A stretch of DNA of 64,000 nucleotides from Sphingobacteriales bacterium 39-19 (lineage in GTDB: Bacteria; Bacteroidota; Bacteroidia; Chitinophagales; Chitinophagaceae), in assembly GCA_001898465.1 (NCBI GenBank), contig MKTX01000006.1, forward strand, positions 1 to 64,000. Direction: 5' to 3'. Of this stretch, positions 27,730-36,637 are shown in pieces; within the stretch, counting starts at the first letter, position 1, and each line of letters begins with the position of its first letter. A model generated the notes under the pieces. It had not been told where the DNA came from. It did no database searches and was given only the letters and a program-made list of their open reading frames with translations. A program made the position numbers and the translations under genes.

Positions 27730-27822
27730 AAAGTACTGGTAAAAAAGGGTACTGAAAAAAGACATCAACAAGATTTTGGAGGAAATTTTTTAAAGGATTT
27801 AAAAGCCAATGAGGCAAAATAG
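27730..27822 (+). pseudogene. C-terminal remnant of a second M19 dipeptidase
   Basis: Read in pieces across one-base gaps, this stretch encodes KVLVKKG-Y, KKDINKIL and GGNFLKDLKANEAK, then a TAG stop. This parallels the end of the intact dipeptidase at 26.1-26.2 kb (ALVERGYRKKDIDKILGGNF, then a RVLKANEAD tail). At least two small deletions break the frame. It shows that a second dipeptidase gene once lay downstream of the serine hydrolase. Confidence 0.65.
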
Positions 27823-27897
27823 TCTTCCTTATTACAACAAAAAAAATACAATACATGCCCATTGGAAAAACAGATGAAAGATTAAAACGTGAAATAG

Positions 27898-28248
27898 GAG
27901 GAGACTCATTTAGACAGGGCTATTGATGCTTGTTTAGCCATTAAAACCAAATTACAAGAATTACCCGCCGATCATGGCTTTAAACCTTCCGTTTCAATAG
28001 GTATAAACAGTGGTGAAATGATATCCGAAAACATTGGTTCGGCAACTTTAAAAAGATTAGATTACACGGTAATTGGCAACACAGTGAATACAGCTCAGCA
28101 CCTGCAAAGTGTGGCGGAAGAAAACCAAATACCCATTACTGAAAAGAGCTACCAACTTGTAAAAGAATCTTTTAATTGTAAACCGGTGGGCAATAAAATG
28201 CTGAAAAATAAATTGCATGAATACATGCTCTTTGAAGTTATCAATTAA
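27898..28248 (+). pseudogene. Class III nucleotide cyclase C-terminal fragment
   Basis: An open frame with no suitable start encodes the last 116 residues of a class III cyclase: LDRAIDACLAIKTKL, SIGINSGEMISENIGS, LDYTVIGNTVNTAQHLQ, and the closing MLKNKLHEYMLFEV. The half carrying both metal aspartates is absent, so it cannot act alone. The transition-state position again lacks arginine (NTAQH). An ATG at 28018 could give a 76-residue peptide, but the fold would be incomplete. It ends 17 bases before the HD-YitT gene and was probably once its operon partner. Confidence 0.65.
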
Positions 28249-28265
28249 CCCCTTATTTTTATATC

Positions 28266-29726
28266 ATGCAATTTGATCAGTTCTATTCCTTTATTATTCA
28301 AAAATTAGAGTCGGGACTTCCTGCACATCTAACTTACCATACTACCCAGCATACCTTATATGTAACCAATAAAGCAGCCCATCTTGCCAAAGAAGAGGGC
28401 GTTACCGGCGATGATTTGCTGATACTTAAAACAGCAGCGCTTTTGCACGATTCCGGGTTTTTACAAAACCATGTGAACCATGAAGCTATTTCCTGCGAAA
28501 TTGCAAGGGACCATCTCCCTCGTTTTGATTATTCTCCCCGGGAAATAGAACAAGTATGCGAGCTGATAGCCGCTACCAAAATACCCCAATCACCCAAGAC
28601 GAAACTTGCAGAAATCTTGTGCGATGCAGACCTGTATTACCTGGGCTCTTCGGGTTATCCTAAAATAAGCGAATTGCTATTTGAAGAATATAAAAAAACA
28701 GGGATTATTAAATTCCGTTTCGAATGGCTTGCCACACAATCTGCATTTTTAAAAGCACATCATTATTTTACAAAAACCGCAGTAAAAGAACAGCAGCAAA
28801 AGAAAGAGCAATATTTAGCAGAGATAAATAGTAAAATAAAAGAACATGTATCAAAGAAACCCAGGCAAATTACCCGGCATTTAGTGCAAGACCTGGCATT
28901 AAACGCCCTGGGTGTTATCATTGCTGCTTTTGCATTAAAATGTTTTTTGGTACCCAATCGCTTTTTCGACGGGGGCGTAACCGGCCTCTCTCTTTTGTTT
29001 CATGAACTATACCACATCAACTTATCTGTTATTCTTATTTTATTGAACCTTCCCTTTATCATATTCAGTTTTTTCACCGTAAGCAAACAGTTTTCATTCC
29101 GCATACTCAGCAGTGTTATCTTCCTAAGTCTTGTATTATTAGCGATTCCTGAAATTGCGCTTACAACAGATAAACTGCTCATTTCAGTTTTTGGTGGTAT
29201 ATTCCTGGGGATGGGTATTGGCCTGGTAATGCGTACGGGTGCAGCGCTGGATGGTATTGAAGTGTTGGCGCTCTATACATTAAAACGAACTTCATTTACC
29301 ATTACCGAAATTATCCTCTTTATCAATATCATGATCTTTAGTATTGCCGCCTTTAAATTTGGCATAGAAACCGGGTTGTATTCTGTGCTTACTTATTTTG
29401 CCGCTACCCGTACTATTGATTATGTGGTAGAAGGCATCCAGGCTTATACCGGTGTTACCATCATTTCGGGTAAGAGTGAAGAAATAAAATATGAATTGGT
29501 AAATCATCTCGGCCGCGGCATTACCGTGTATAAAGGTGAGCGTGGTTTTTTACCGGGCCATTTTGAAATTAGTACCGAGGTAGATATCATCTTTACTGTA
29601 ATTACCCGATTAGAAATGAGGCGTATAAAAAACCTGGTGTACCGGGTAGATCCCAAAGCTTTTGTTTTTGCCAATACCATAAAAGAAGCGGGTGGTGGTA
29701 TTTTAAAAAGAAGGCATGCTCATTAA
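28266..29726 (+). CDS. HD-domain phosphohydrolase fused to a YitT-type membrane protein
   Basis: A 486-residue two-part protein. Residues 1 to about 165 form an HD domain with metal-ligand pattern His25/His29, His61-Asp62 (ALLHDSGF), His72 and the DADLYYLG aspartate, as in nucleotide phosphohydrolases. A charged linker (about 170-200) leads to a YitT/DUF161 domain with five membrane helices (about 205-355) and a C-terminal DUF2179 domain (about 395-480: GVTIISGKSEEI, GITVYKGERGF, VITRLEMRRIKNLV, DPKAFVFANTIKEAGG). The HD head is cytoplasmic. Joined to a cyclase remnant upstream, degradation of a cyclic or other nucleotide under membrane control is a reasonable guess. Substrate is unknown. Confidence 0.85.
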   Translation: MQFDQFYSFIIQKLESGLPAHLTYHTTQHTLYVTNKAAHLAKEEGVTGDDLLILKTAALLHDSGFLQNHVNHEAISCEIARDHLPRFDYSPREIEQVCELIAATKIPQSPKTKLAEILCDADLYYLGSSGYPKISELLFEEYKKTGIIKFRFEWLATQSAFLKAHHYFTKTAVKEQQQKKEQYLAEINSKIKEHVSKKPRQITRHLVQDLALNALGVIIAAFALKCFLVPNRFFDGGVTGLSLLFHELYHINLSVILILLNLPFIIFSFFTVSKQFSFRILSSVIFLSLVLLAIPEIALTTDKLLISVFGGIFLGMGIGLVMRTGAALDGIEVLALYTLKRTSFTITEIILFINIMIFSIAAFKFGIETGLYSVLTYFAATRTIDYVVEGIQAYTGVTIISGKSEEIKYELVNHLGRGITVYKGERGFLPGHFEISTEVDIIFTVITRLEMRRIKNLVYRVDPKAFVFANTIKEAGGGILKRRHAH

Positions 29727-29747
29727 ACACTTTCTTAATTTGCTGTA

Positions 29748-30140
29748 ATGAACAAGGAAATCATTGCTTATAATAACAGCCAGGAGCCGGTTTACCGGGA
29801 AATTTGTAATGAGCTTGCTATCCTTATTACAAATGAACTTACCGGTGCAGAAAATAAAATCTGGCATGCACATCCTGTTTGGTTTTTACAGGGTAACCCC
29901 ATTGTGGGTTACAGTAAACAAAAGAAGGGGCTAAGGCTTATGTTTTGGAGCGGCGCAGGTTTTGGTGAAAAAAAATTAAATGTACCCGGTGCTAAATTTA
30001 AAGATGCATCTGTTTTTTATAATGATATTGTTGAAATAAATTCAAAAGATGTAAAGCGGTGGTTAAAAAAATCCATGGAAATACAATGGGATTATAAAAA
30101 TATAATGGTAAGAAAAGGTAAATTAGCAAGATTGAAGTAA
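29748..30140 (+). CDS. DUF1801-domain protein
   Basis: A 130-residue cytoplasmic protein of the DUF1801/YdhG type: KIWHAHPVWFLQGNPIVGYSKQKKGLRLMFWSGAGF, then LKKSMEIQWDYKNIMVRKGK. It is the second DUF1801 protein in this window and only distantly similar to the first (7025-7453). The gene sits 21 bases after the HD-YitT gene and 1 base before a DUF2200 gene, so it is probably in one transcript with them. Function is unknown. Confidence 0.82.
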   Translation: MNKEIIAYNNSQEPVYREICNELAILITNELTGAENKIWHAHPVWFLQGNPIVGYSKQKKGLRLMFWSGAGFGEKKLNVPGAKFKDASVFYNDIVEINSKDVKRWLKKSMEIQWDYKNIMVRKGKLARLK

Positions 30141-30141
30141 T

Positions 30142-30504
30142 ATGAAAGTTACGCCCGAACATAACGATCGAATAGCCAACATGACTTTTGCATCCGTATA
30201 TCCTCACTATATTACAAAAGTTAAGCGTAAAGGAAGAACTTTACAGGAACTGCATGAAGTAATTGAATGGTTAACCGGCTTTGATGACAAGAAAATACAG
30301 GAACTGGTGGATGAAAAAGCAAGCTTTGAAACTTTTTTCAAAAAAGCAAAATTAAACCCCCATGCTTCTTTAATAAAAGGAATGATTTGTGGTTACCGCA
30401 TTGAAGATATTGATAATCCACTTACCCGGCAGGTTAGGTATTTAGACAAGCTGGTTGATGAATTGGCTAAAGGCAAAAAGATGGATAGAATATTAAGGGC
30501 TTAA
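30142..30504 (+). CDS. DUF2200-family protein
   Basis: A 120-residue protein with the DUF2200 pattern: RIANMTFASVYPHYITKVKRK near the N-terminus, VIEWLTGF, FFKKAKLNPHASLIKGMICG and IDNPLTRQVRYLDKLVDELAKGK. It is small, cytoplasmic and mostly helical. No biochemical role is known. It directly follows the DUF1801 gene (1-base gap), so the two are co-transcribed. The next gene, proS, converges on it. Confidence 0.9.
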   Translation: MKVTPEHNDRIANMTFASVYPHYITKVKRKGRTLQELHEVIEWLTGFDDKKIQELVDEKASFETFFKKAKLNPHASLIKGMICGYRIEDIDNPLTRQVRYLDKLVDELAKGKKMDRILRA

Positions 30505-30584
30505 TTTAATAAGGGGATAGTATCTGAATAAATTATTTTTAGCAATAATTAAATCATACCCTGTGCCGGCTAAACTCTATTTTG

Positions 30585-32063
30585 TTAATAGGCCCTTGCA
30601 AATAAAACCCGTTGCTTACTGGGCTTACCGCTAAATATACAAACCCCTTCTGCTACCACATTATCTAAGGGAATGCATCTAATGGTAGCTTTGCTTGCTT
30701 CTTTTATTTTTTCTTCGGTTTCTTCTGTACCATCCCAATGAGCGCTAATGAAACCGGGTGTTTCATCGAGCATGCGTAAAAACTCTTCCCAACTATTGGC
30801 TTCCCTTGTATTTTCTGTTCGGAATGCAAGGGCTTTATTGTAAATATTTTGCTGAATTTCAGCTAAGAGCTGTACAATATAATGGGTAAGCCCATCCATA
30901 GAAATGGTTTTTTTTTCTTTCGTATCCCGCCGGGCAAGTTCTACTACATTATTCTCCATATCTCTTAATCCAATGGCCAGGCGAATGGGAACGCCTTTTA
31001 ATTCATGCTCGGCAAATTTCCAACCGGGGCGGCTGGCATCGCTATCATCATACAGTACCCGGATACCGGCCTCTTTCAATTCCTTCATGATTGCATTCAC
31101 TTTTTCATGAATAGGCGCTTTACTATCTTCTCCTTTATAAATAGGAACAATCACAACCTGTACCGGTGCAATCCGGGGTGGCAATATCAATCCCTGGTCA
31201 TCACTGTGTGCCATAATGAGTGCACCAATAAGCCTTGTACTTACGCCCCAGCTGGTAGCCCATACATATTCCTGTTTGTTTTCTTTATTCAGGAACTGAA
31301 CATCAAATGCCTTTGCAAAATTTTGTCCTAAAAAATGGGAGGTGCCGGCTTGTAATGCTTTACCGTCTTGCATAAGCGCTTCTATGCAATAGGTATCTTC
31401 GGCTCCCGCAAATCGTTCACTGGCAGTTTTTACTCCTTTAATAACCGGTAATGCCATATACTCTTCTACAAAATCAGCATATACATTTAGCATCTTTATT
31501 GTTTCTTCTACGGCTTCTTGCTGGGTAGCATGGGCAGTGTGCCCTTCTTGCCATAAAAATTCAGTAGTACGTAAAAATAAACGGGTACGCATTTCCCATC
31601 GTACCACATTGGCCCATTGATTAATGAGTAAGGGAAGGTCCCGGTAGCTTTGTATCCAATCTTTATATGTACTCCATATAATGGCTTCGCTGGTGGGGCG
31701 TACCACCAATTCTTCTTCCAGTTTTGCTTCGGGGTCTACCATAAGTTTCCCTTTATTGTCCGGATCATTTTTAAGCCGGTAATGGGTAACCACAGCACAT
31801 TCTTTTGCAAATCCTTCTGCATTTTTTTCTTCGGCCTCAAATAAACTTTTAGGAACAAATAAGGGGAAATAGGCATTCACATGACCGGTTTCTTTAAACA
31901 TTTTATCTAATTGATCCCGCATGTTTTCCCATAAGGCAAAGCCATAAGGCTTTATTACCATGCATCCACGCACTGCGCTGTAATCTGCAAGCCCTCCTTT
32001 AATCACCAGGTCGTTATACCATTGGCTGTAATCTGCTGCTCTTGTTGTAATTTCTTTGCTCAT
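30585..32063 (-). CDS. proS: Prolyl-tRNA synthetase
   Basis: A 492-residue class II synthetase that charges tRNA-Pro. It has the archaeal/eukaryotic-like short architecture without the bacterial editing insertion: catalytic core (motif 2 [25 protein letters not shown]; motif 3 [24 protein letters not shown]), anticodon-binding domain (VVIVPIY, then [14 protein letters not shown]) and the C-terminal zinc-domain-like tail ending in RVLFARAY. Transcribed alone, with a TAnnTTTG element just upstream (32088-32095). Start: ATG 32063, 25 bases after that element. Confidence 0.96.
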   Translation of the reverse strand: MSKEITTRAADYSQWYNDLVIKGGLADYSAVRGCMVIKPYGFALWENMRDQLDKMFKETGHVNAYFPLFVPKSLFEAEEKNAEGFAKECAVVTHYRLKNDPDNKGKLMVDPEAKLEEELVVRPTSEAIIWSTYKDWIQSYRDLPLLINQWANVVRWEMRTRLFLRTTEFLWQEGHTAHATQQEAVEETIKMLNVYADFVEEYMALPVIKGVKTASERFAGAEDTYCIEALMQDGKALQAGTSHFLGQNFAKAFDVQFLNKENKQEYVWATSWGVSTRLIGALIMAHSDDQGLILPPRIAPVQVVIVPIYKGEDSKAPIHEKVNAIMKELKEAGIRVLYDDSDASRPGWKFAEHELKGVPIRLAIGLRDMENNVVELARRDTKEKKTISMDGLTHYIVQLLAEIQQNIYNKALAFRTENTREANSWEEFLRMLDETPGFISAHWDGTEETEEKIKEASKATIRCIPLDNVVAEGVCIFSGKPSKQRVLFARAY

Positions 32064-32087
32064 GCTGCTTTTTAATTTCTATTTCGG

Positions 32088-32095
32088 CAAATGTA
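32088..32095 (-). promoter_or_regulatory. -7 element of proS
   Basis: On the minus strand this reads TACATTTG, a match to TAnnTTTG, about 25 bases before the proS ATG. I see no clear -33 TTG at the matching distance. Confidence 0.45.
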
Positions 32096-32151
32096 AGAAG
32101 TTCTGTTACTTGTATTATGAGGGAATAGAAATAATAACTAATTATTGTTTA

Positions 32152-32186
32152 CATAAAAACTCCGGCAGGATTATGCTACCGGAGAG
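32152..32186 (-). terminator. Terminator after the E2 gene
   Basis: On the minus strand, CTCCGG and CCGGAG (32179-32184 and 32160-32165) form a 6-bp stem with a 13-base loop, followed by TTTTT. It lies 22 bases past the E2 stop codon and so ends that gene; the proS promoter lies upstream of proS on the same strand. Confidence 0.6.
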
Positions 32187-32205
32187 TTGTTTTATTTATT
32201 TATCG

Positions 32206-33519
32206 TTAAATAGTGCGGCTGGTATCAAAATTTTCTAATTCTTTACTTACCGCATTTAAAAAAGTACTTCCTAAGGCGCCATCAATAATCCGGTGGTCGT
32301 AGCTTAATGAAATATACATCATGTGGCGGATTGCAATACTATCACCCTGGGGAGTTTCAATTACCATGGGGCGTTTTTTTATTGCACCTACCGCCATAAT
32401 GGCCACCTGGGGCTGGTTGATGATGGGGGTACCCATAATGCTTCCAAATGTGCCTACATTGGTAAGGGTGAATGTACCCCCGGCAGTATCATCGGGTTTT
32501 AATTTACCGTTCCGGGCTGCATGGGCCAATCCGTTTACTTGTTTGGTGAGGCCTGTTAAATTAAGTTGATCGGCATTTTTAATCACAGGCACTATCAGGT
32601 TGCCATTGGGCAGGGCCGTAGCCATACCAATATTGATGTCTTTTTTAATGATGATCTTATCTCCATCAACCGAACTGCTGAGCCAGGGGTAGCGCTTAAT
32701 ACATTTTACAATAGCCTCGATAAACAGAGGAGTATAAGTAATTTTCTCATTCTCTCTTTTTTCAAATTCCTTTTTTACTTTTTCTCTCCAGAGCACCAGG
32801 TTGGTAACATCACATTCTGCAAAACTGGTCACATGGGCGCTGGTACGTTTACTATCTACCATATGCTTGGCAATCATTTTGCGCATACGGTCCATTTCTA
32901 TAATTTCTACATTCCCCTGGTAAACGGCAGGTAAGGGTTGGTTCTCTGTTTCCGGGCGCACAGTTTCTTCATTTCTCGGCATTACCTGTACTGATGATTT
33001 TGTTTCTGCTGCTGGCTGGCCTGGTTTACGATTGGCAACATAAGCAAGAATATCTTTTTTACTCACCCTGCCTTCCTGGCCTGTTCCCGGGATGTTTTCT
33101 AGTTCGCTCATGCTAATGCCTTCACTTTGGGCAATATTTAAAACCAATGGGCTGTAGAAACGAATTGTATTTGCGGTATTTGCCGGGGTAACCGGTTTTG
33201 CGGGTTGAAAGGGAACTTCTTCTACCACTTTGGCATCTTCATACTCTTGTTTGGGCGCTGCTGATTGATTTTCGGCTCCCTGGGTACGAATTCGTGCAAT
33301 AACAGCCCCAATGGGTACCACATCATTTTCTTTAAATAATACTTCGGCTAATACCCCTGCGGCAGTAGAGGGAACCTCGCTATCCACTTTATCGGTTGCA
33401 ATATCCAATAGAGATTCATCAAGGGCAACAGCATCTCCGGGCTTTTTATGCCATTTTAAAATGGTGGCTTCCATGATGCTTTCTCCAAGCTTGGGCATTA
33501 CCAGGTCTATTACACTCAT
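32206..33519 (-). CDS. Dihydrolipoamide acyltransferase (E2) of a 2-oxo acid dehydrogenase
   Basis: A 437-residue E2 subunit that transfers acyl groups from lipoate to CoA. Domains: one lipoyl domain (residues 1-80, lipoyl Lys44 in DIATDKVDSEV), a Pro/Gln-rich linker, a peripheral subunit-binding domain (about 122-160, FYSPLVLNIAQSEGI, then GRVSKKDILAYV), a second linker, and a catalytic domain (about 210-437) with the DHRIIDG active-site motif. No E1 or E3 gene is adjacent. The family resembles branched-chain or 2-oxoglutarate E2, but which substrate is not clear from the sequence. Confidence 0.92.
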   Translation of the reverse strand: MSVIDLVMPKLGESIMEATILKWHKKPGDAVALDESLLDIATDKVDSEVPSTAAGVLAEVLFKENDVVPIGAVIARIRTQGAENQSAAPKQEYEDAKVVEEVPFQPAKPVTPANTANTIRFYSPLVLNIAQSEGISMSELENIPGTGQEGRVSKKDILAYVANRKPGQPAAETKSSVQVMPRNEETVRPETENQPLPAVYQGNVEIIEMDRMRKMIAKHMVDSKRTSAHVTSFAECDVTNLVLWREKVKKEFEKRENEKITYTPLFIEAIVKCIKRYPWLSSSVDGDKIIIKKDINIGMATALPNGNLIVPVIKNADQLNLTGLTKQVNGLAHAARNGKLKPDDTAGGTFTLTNVGTFGSIMGTPIINQPQVAIMAVGAIKKRPMVIETPQGDSIAIRHMMYISLSYDHRIIDGALGSTFLNAVSKELENFDTSRTI

Positions 33520-33555
33520 ATAGCTAAATGGTTTAAAAAGTGGTTATTTGATGAG

Positions 33556-33563
33556 CAAAAATA
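33556..33563 (-). promoter_or_regulatory. Possible -7 element of the E2 gene
   Basis: The minus strand reads TATTTTTG, matching TAnnTTTG, 36 bases upstream of the E2 ATG. The nearest TTG upstream is only 13 bases away, short of the usual 17-20, so support is partial. Confidence 0.35.
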
Positions 33564-33733
33564 AGAAAATCGGCATCAATAGCCTACAACACATTTCATA
33601 GAGTAGTATTTATATTTTGAGGAGCTGCATTCTTTTATTACATATCAAAAGGCAATACCAGCTTCTTAAATAAATTTCCGGTTTTAGGTTATTCATTTCA
33701 ACTTCGAATCCTTAAAAACGGATGCGATTTTAT

Positions 33734-34219
33734 TTATAGGTCTCCCAATTTTAAAGTGGCAGCATAGGATGAATTAAACTTTATAATTTCTACCCGGATG
33801 GTGAAATGCTGATAATCGGGGGCAATATTATGATTTGTATTATCAAATTGCCATTGTTTACAATATACGCTGTATTCATCGGGTGTACAGGGAAATGCCT
33901 TTAATTTGGCCCCATTTAAGTCAAGTGACTGAATAAGGATGACCCACTTATCAAATAGATTTTTTGCTTCGGTTTCCGAGGCCGGTGTGGGCATTTGGGC
34001 AGCTATATAATATGAATGATGAAAATGAAGCACCATGGGGTCATCCGTACCTGAAATTTCAAATTTAAGGTGGAAGGAATCGTCCCGGGCACGTATATTT
34101 TTAAAATGGGTGGGGTAGTCTGTCATAATATCAATTACCTGTTTTTGCAGTTTGGCTTTATCCTGGGCAAACAGGCATTCAAAGGAAAATAAAAAGATAA
34201 GGGTGAGAATGGGTTTCAT
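33734..34219 (-). CDS. Secreted protein of unknown function
   Basis: A 161-residue protein with a signal peptide (MKPILTLIFLFSFECLFAQ). The mature part has several aromatic-rich beta-like stretches (FHLKFEIS, MVLHFHHSYYIAA, HFTIRVEIIKF, YAATLKLGDL) and two cysteines (CTPDEYSVYC) that could form a disulfide. I do not recognise a family. It is transcribed alone, divergent from the azurin gene. Confidence 0.7.
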   Translation of the reverse strand: MKPILTLIFLFSFECLFAQDKAKLQKQVIDIMTDYPTHFKNIRARDDSFHLKFEISGTDDPMVLHFHHSYYIAAQMPTPASETEAKNLFDKWVILIQSLDLNGAKLKAFPCTPDEYSVYCKQWQFDNTNHNIAPDYQHFTIRVEIIKFNSSYAATLKLGDL

Positions 34220-34393
34220 TTTTTATAAATTAAAAATAAATTTTAAGGTATGATTGTTGTGATCGAATGTAATAATAGTGTCATTTTTTTTATGTTATAT
34301 ACATCCTGCTGATCTTACATGCAGGCCCCGCAAGGCTTTCATGAAAGAAATAAAAATAAATGTAAACCAGGAACGTAAAAATTTGATATAATT

Positions 34394-34423
34394 TTTGGAT
34401 TCACTTTTTAAAAGTTAACTTTG
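34394..34423 (+). promoter_or_regulatory. Consensus Bacteroidota promoter of the azurin gene
   Basis: TTTG at 34394-34397 and TAACTTTG at 34416-34423 are 18 bases apart, an almost ideal TTTG/TAnnTTTG promoter. The transcript would start near 34430, 26 bases before the ATG at 34456. Strong expression is likely. Confidence 0.75.
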
Positions 34424-34455
34424 CGCAACTAAATTAAAAAAATAAACTATAAATC

Positions 34456-35004
34456 ATGAAAAGAATACTTTTTGTTCCGGCAGTAGCATTCTCATTATTC
34501 CTTGCATCATGCGGAGGAAATGACAGTAAATCAACAGAAACAGAAACCGCTCCCGAAACGACTACGGAAGCCCCGGCAGCAGAAGCAAAGCCAGGCGCTG
34601 ATATCCCCGGTATTAACGATGTGGCCGTTACTGACAATATAGAATTAACAGGTAATGATGAATTAAAGTTTGACAAAACTTTATTTAAAATTAAAGCCGG
34701 CCAGGATGTAAAGCTTACTTTGAAAAATATTGGCAAAATGCCAAAAGAAGGTATGGCGCACAATGTAGTGATCCTTGCTATGGGTACCGATGTTCAGGCA
34801 TTTGGAGAAGCTGCGGTAACCGAAAAATCAGCTGACCATATTCCTCCATCAATGGTAAGTTCTGTAATTGCTCATACTAAATTACTAGGCCCCGGCGAAA
34901 GTGATACCATCACATTTAAAGTAACTGAACCTGGTGTGTATGATTTTATTTGTAGTTTCCCAGGCCATTTTGGTTCTATGAAAGGTAAAATTGTAGCAGA
35001 ATAA
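34456..35004 (+). CDS. Azurin-type cupredoxin lipoprotein
   Basis: A 182-residue blue-copper electron carrier. A lipobox (FLASCGG, Cys19) anchors it in a membrane; an Ala/Glu/Thr-rich linker of about 35 residues leads to the azurin domain (about 55-182). All type 1 copper ligands are visible: His102 in MAHNVVIL, Cys166 in FICSFPGHFGSMKG, His171 and Met175. It should shuttle electrons in the periplasm. It faces a diheme cytochrome c gene across a shared terminator, a possible redox partner. A strong promoter lies upstream. Confidence 0.93.
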   Translation: MKRILFVPAVAFSLFLASCGGNDSKSTETETAPETTTEAPAAEAKPGADIPGINDVAVTDNIELTGNDELKFDKTLFKIKAGQDVKLTLKNIGKMPKEGMAHNVVILAMGTDVQAFGEAAVTEKSADHIPPSMVSSVIAHTKLLGPGESDTITFKVTEPGVYDFICSFPGHFGSMKGKIVAE

Positions 35005-35022
35005 TTTTATTATTAAGTTTAT

Positions 35023-35050
35023 AAAAGGGCAGCCCGCAGGCTGCCCTTTT
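35023..35050. terminator. Bidirectional terminator between azurin and cytochrome c
   Basis: A perfect 12-bp stem (AAAAGGGCAGCC / GGCTGCCCTTTT) with a CGCA loop gives T-tracts on both strands. It lies 18 bases after the azurin stop and 4 bases after the cytochrome stop on the opposite strand, so it serves both convergent genes. Confidence 0.88.
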
Positions 35051-35053
35051 TAT

Positions 35054-36028
35054 TTATTCCTTTTTGCCTTTCATAGTAAAGTGATTTACTTTATGCCCGA
35101 TGGGTTTTGTTGTTTGTAAATAGTGATAAATTGCCGACAAATCACTGCTATCCATCCCGGCATACATATACCAGGGCATAGGCGTATTAGAATCAGAGGG
35201 TTTTACATCATTTAAATGATTGGCATCCTCGTAAGCTTTAAAGCGCTCAATAAAATCGGCTTCACTCCAATTTCCTATTCCGGTTTCTTTATCTGAAGTG
35301 ATATTGGCAGATAATGTAACTCCATAGGGAAATTGAAATTCACGACCGCCACTAAAAATAAGTTCAGGAATAATTTGCCCTTTTTTTACGGGGGTATGGC
35401 ATTCGGCACACCCGGCAGCATTCACTAAATAACCACCATATTTAACTCTATCTGTTTTGGGGGGTTTGGTAACCAATTGTGCATTTTTGGGTATGGTATT
35501 TATAATAAAATTCATCGGAAAATCCAGTTCATGGGAGGGTTGCTCACTTGTAAGCGGGGCTAAGCTTCGGATATAGGCAATAATGTCTAAAATATCTTCT
35601 TTATCCATTTTGCCATAATATGGGTAAGGCATAATCGGGAATAAAGCTTCACCTTTTTTGTTTACACCGGTAGTAATGGTTCGGAATATTTCCCCGTCTG
35701 TCCAATCTTTTAAATGATATGGGGTTATATTTTTTGAATAAATCTTTCCCGGCATCCCCACTTCTTTACCAAAATATTCACCGCCCTTTCCCAGCGTGTT
35801 TTTTAAAATGGGCCCCGAAAATTTATTCCAGTTGCGGGTACTATGGCAGTCAATGCACACGGTAACATGATTGGCCAGGTACTCACCATGGGCAATTCGC
35901 TGGGGGGTGGCAATAACTTTTAAATCGGGGGCAGCATCTACTTTGGGCAGAAAGAACTTTACATAACCGGCTACAGCTAAAATTAATACTACAACAACGA
36001 TAAGAATGGATGAAACAATTTTTTTCAT
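35054..36028 (-). CDS. Membrane-anchored diheme cytochrome c
   Basis: A 324-residue protein with an N-terminal uncleaved anchor (about residues 5-27) and two heme c sites, CIDCH (58-62) and CAECH (207-211). The heme domains are each about 120-150 residues and have likely Met ligands (MPYPY and MPWYMY contexts). It would act on the periplasmic side in electron transfer, similar to the cytochrome subunit of alcohol or aldehyde dehydrogenases. No dehydrogenase subunit is adjacent; the convergent azurin is the only redox neighbour. Confidence 0.9.
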   Translation of the reverse strand: MKKIVSSILIVVVVLILAVAGYVKFFLPKVDAAPDLKVIATPQRIAHGEYLANHVTVCIDCHSTRNWNKFSGPILKNTLGKGGEYFGKEVGMPGKIYSKNITPYHLKDWTDGEIFRTITTGVNKKGEALFPIMPYPYYGKMDKEDILDIIAYIRSLAPLTSEQPSHELDFPMNFIINTIPKNAQLVTKPPKTDRVKYGGYLVNAAGCAECHTPVKKGQIIPELIFSGGREFQFPYGVTLSANITSDKETGIGNWSEADFIERFKAYEDANHLNDVKPSDSNTPMPWYMYAGMDSSDLSAIYHYLQTTKPIGHKVNHFTMKGKKE

Positions 36029-36160
36029 AACCTAAATAATTAAAAAGATGAATAATTTAGGTATTTTTCATATTATTAACCTGGTAAACACTTTAGGTTT
36101 GTAAAATCTTTAAAGAAACAGGATACGAAAGTTACAAAAAAAATATATAAATCTTTTAAT

Positions 36161-36637
36161 ATGGCAAGCAAATATTATTTTTTATTGGGGTTTATTTTAT
36201 TGTTTTCCTGTAAAGGCCGTAATGCTGAAACTGTACCTATTAAAGATTCTCATTACAATACAGTTGAGCGACCTTCAAAAACGATGAGCTGTTTTGAATA
36301 TCATAAAAACAAGGATACCATATCGCTGCATATTGCCAATAAAGAGGATTCTATTTTGGGTGAACTTTATTATAACCTGTATGAGAAAGATAAAAATTCC
36401 GGAACGGTAAGAGGCATCATGATGGGTACCACCCTGTACCTGGATTATACTTTTTATTCAGAAGGCAAACAATCTGTCAGGCAGGTTGCATTTAAACTAA
36501 AAGGAGGCTACCTGGTAGAAGGATATGGAGATATGATGATGAAAAACGGGGTTTCTTATTTTAAAGATACAGCTGCCCTGCATTTCAATGATTCATTGCA
36601 ATTAAAAGAAGTAGAATGCCCGCAAGTTAATCTTTGA
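36161..36637 (+). CDS. Small lipoprotein of unknown function
   Basis: A 158-residue protein with a lipobox (LLFSCKGRN, Cys17). The mature region is polar with beta-like segments (CFEYHKNKDTISLHIANKED, LGELYYNLYEKD, VAFKLKGGYLVEGYGDMMM). The pattern is common among Bacteroidota lipoproteins, but I cannot name a family. Its 3' end overlaps the convergent beta-mannosidase gene by 11 bases. The 5' side faces the divergent cytochrome gene. Confidence 0.72.
   Translation: MASKYYFLLGFILLFSCKGRNAETVPIKDSHYNTVERPSKTMSCFEYHKNKDTISLHIANKEDSILGELYYNLYEKDKNSGTVRGIMMGTTLYLDYTFYSEGKQSVRQVAFKLKGGYLVEGYGDMMMKNGVSYFKDTAALHFNDSLQLKEVECPQVNL

Noticed and set aside
28018..28248. A free-standing 76-residue protein from ATG 28018
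   Set aside because: The frame is the tail of a cyclase domain, open well upstream of this ATG; it lacks the metal-binding half, so I call it a remnant.
33700..33720. Possible tRNA T-arm-like TTCGAATCC
   Set aside because: No cloverleaf can be built around it, and no other tRNA arms are visible.
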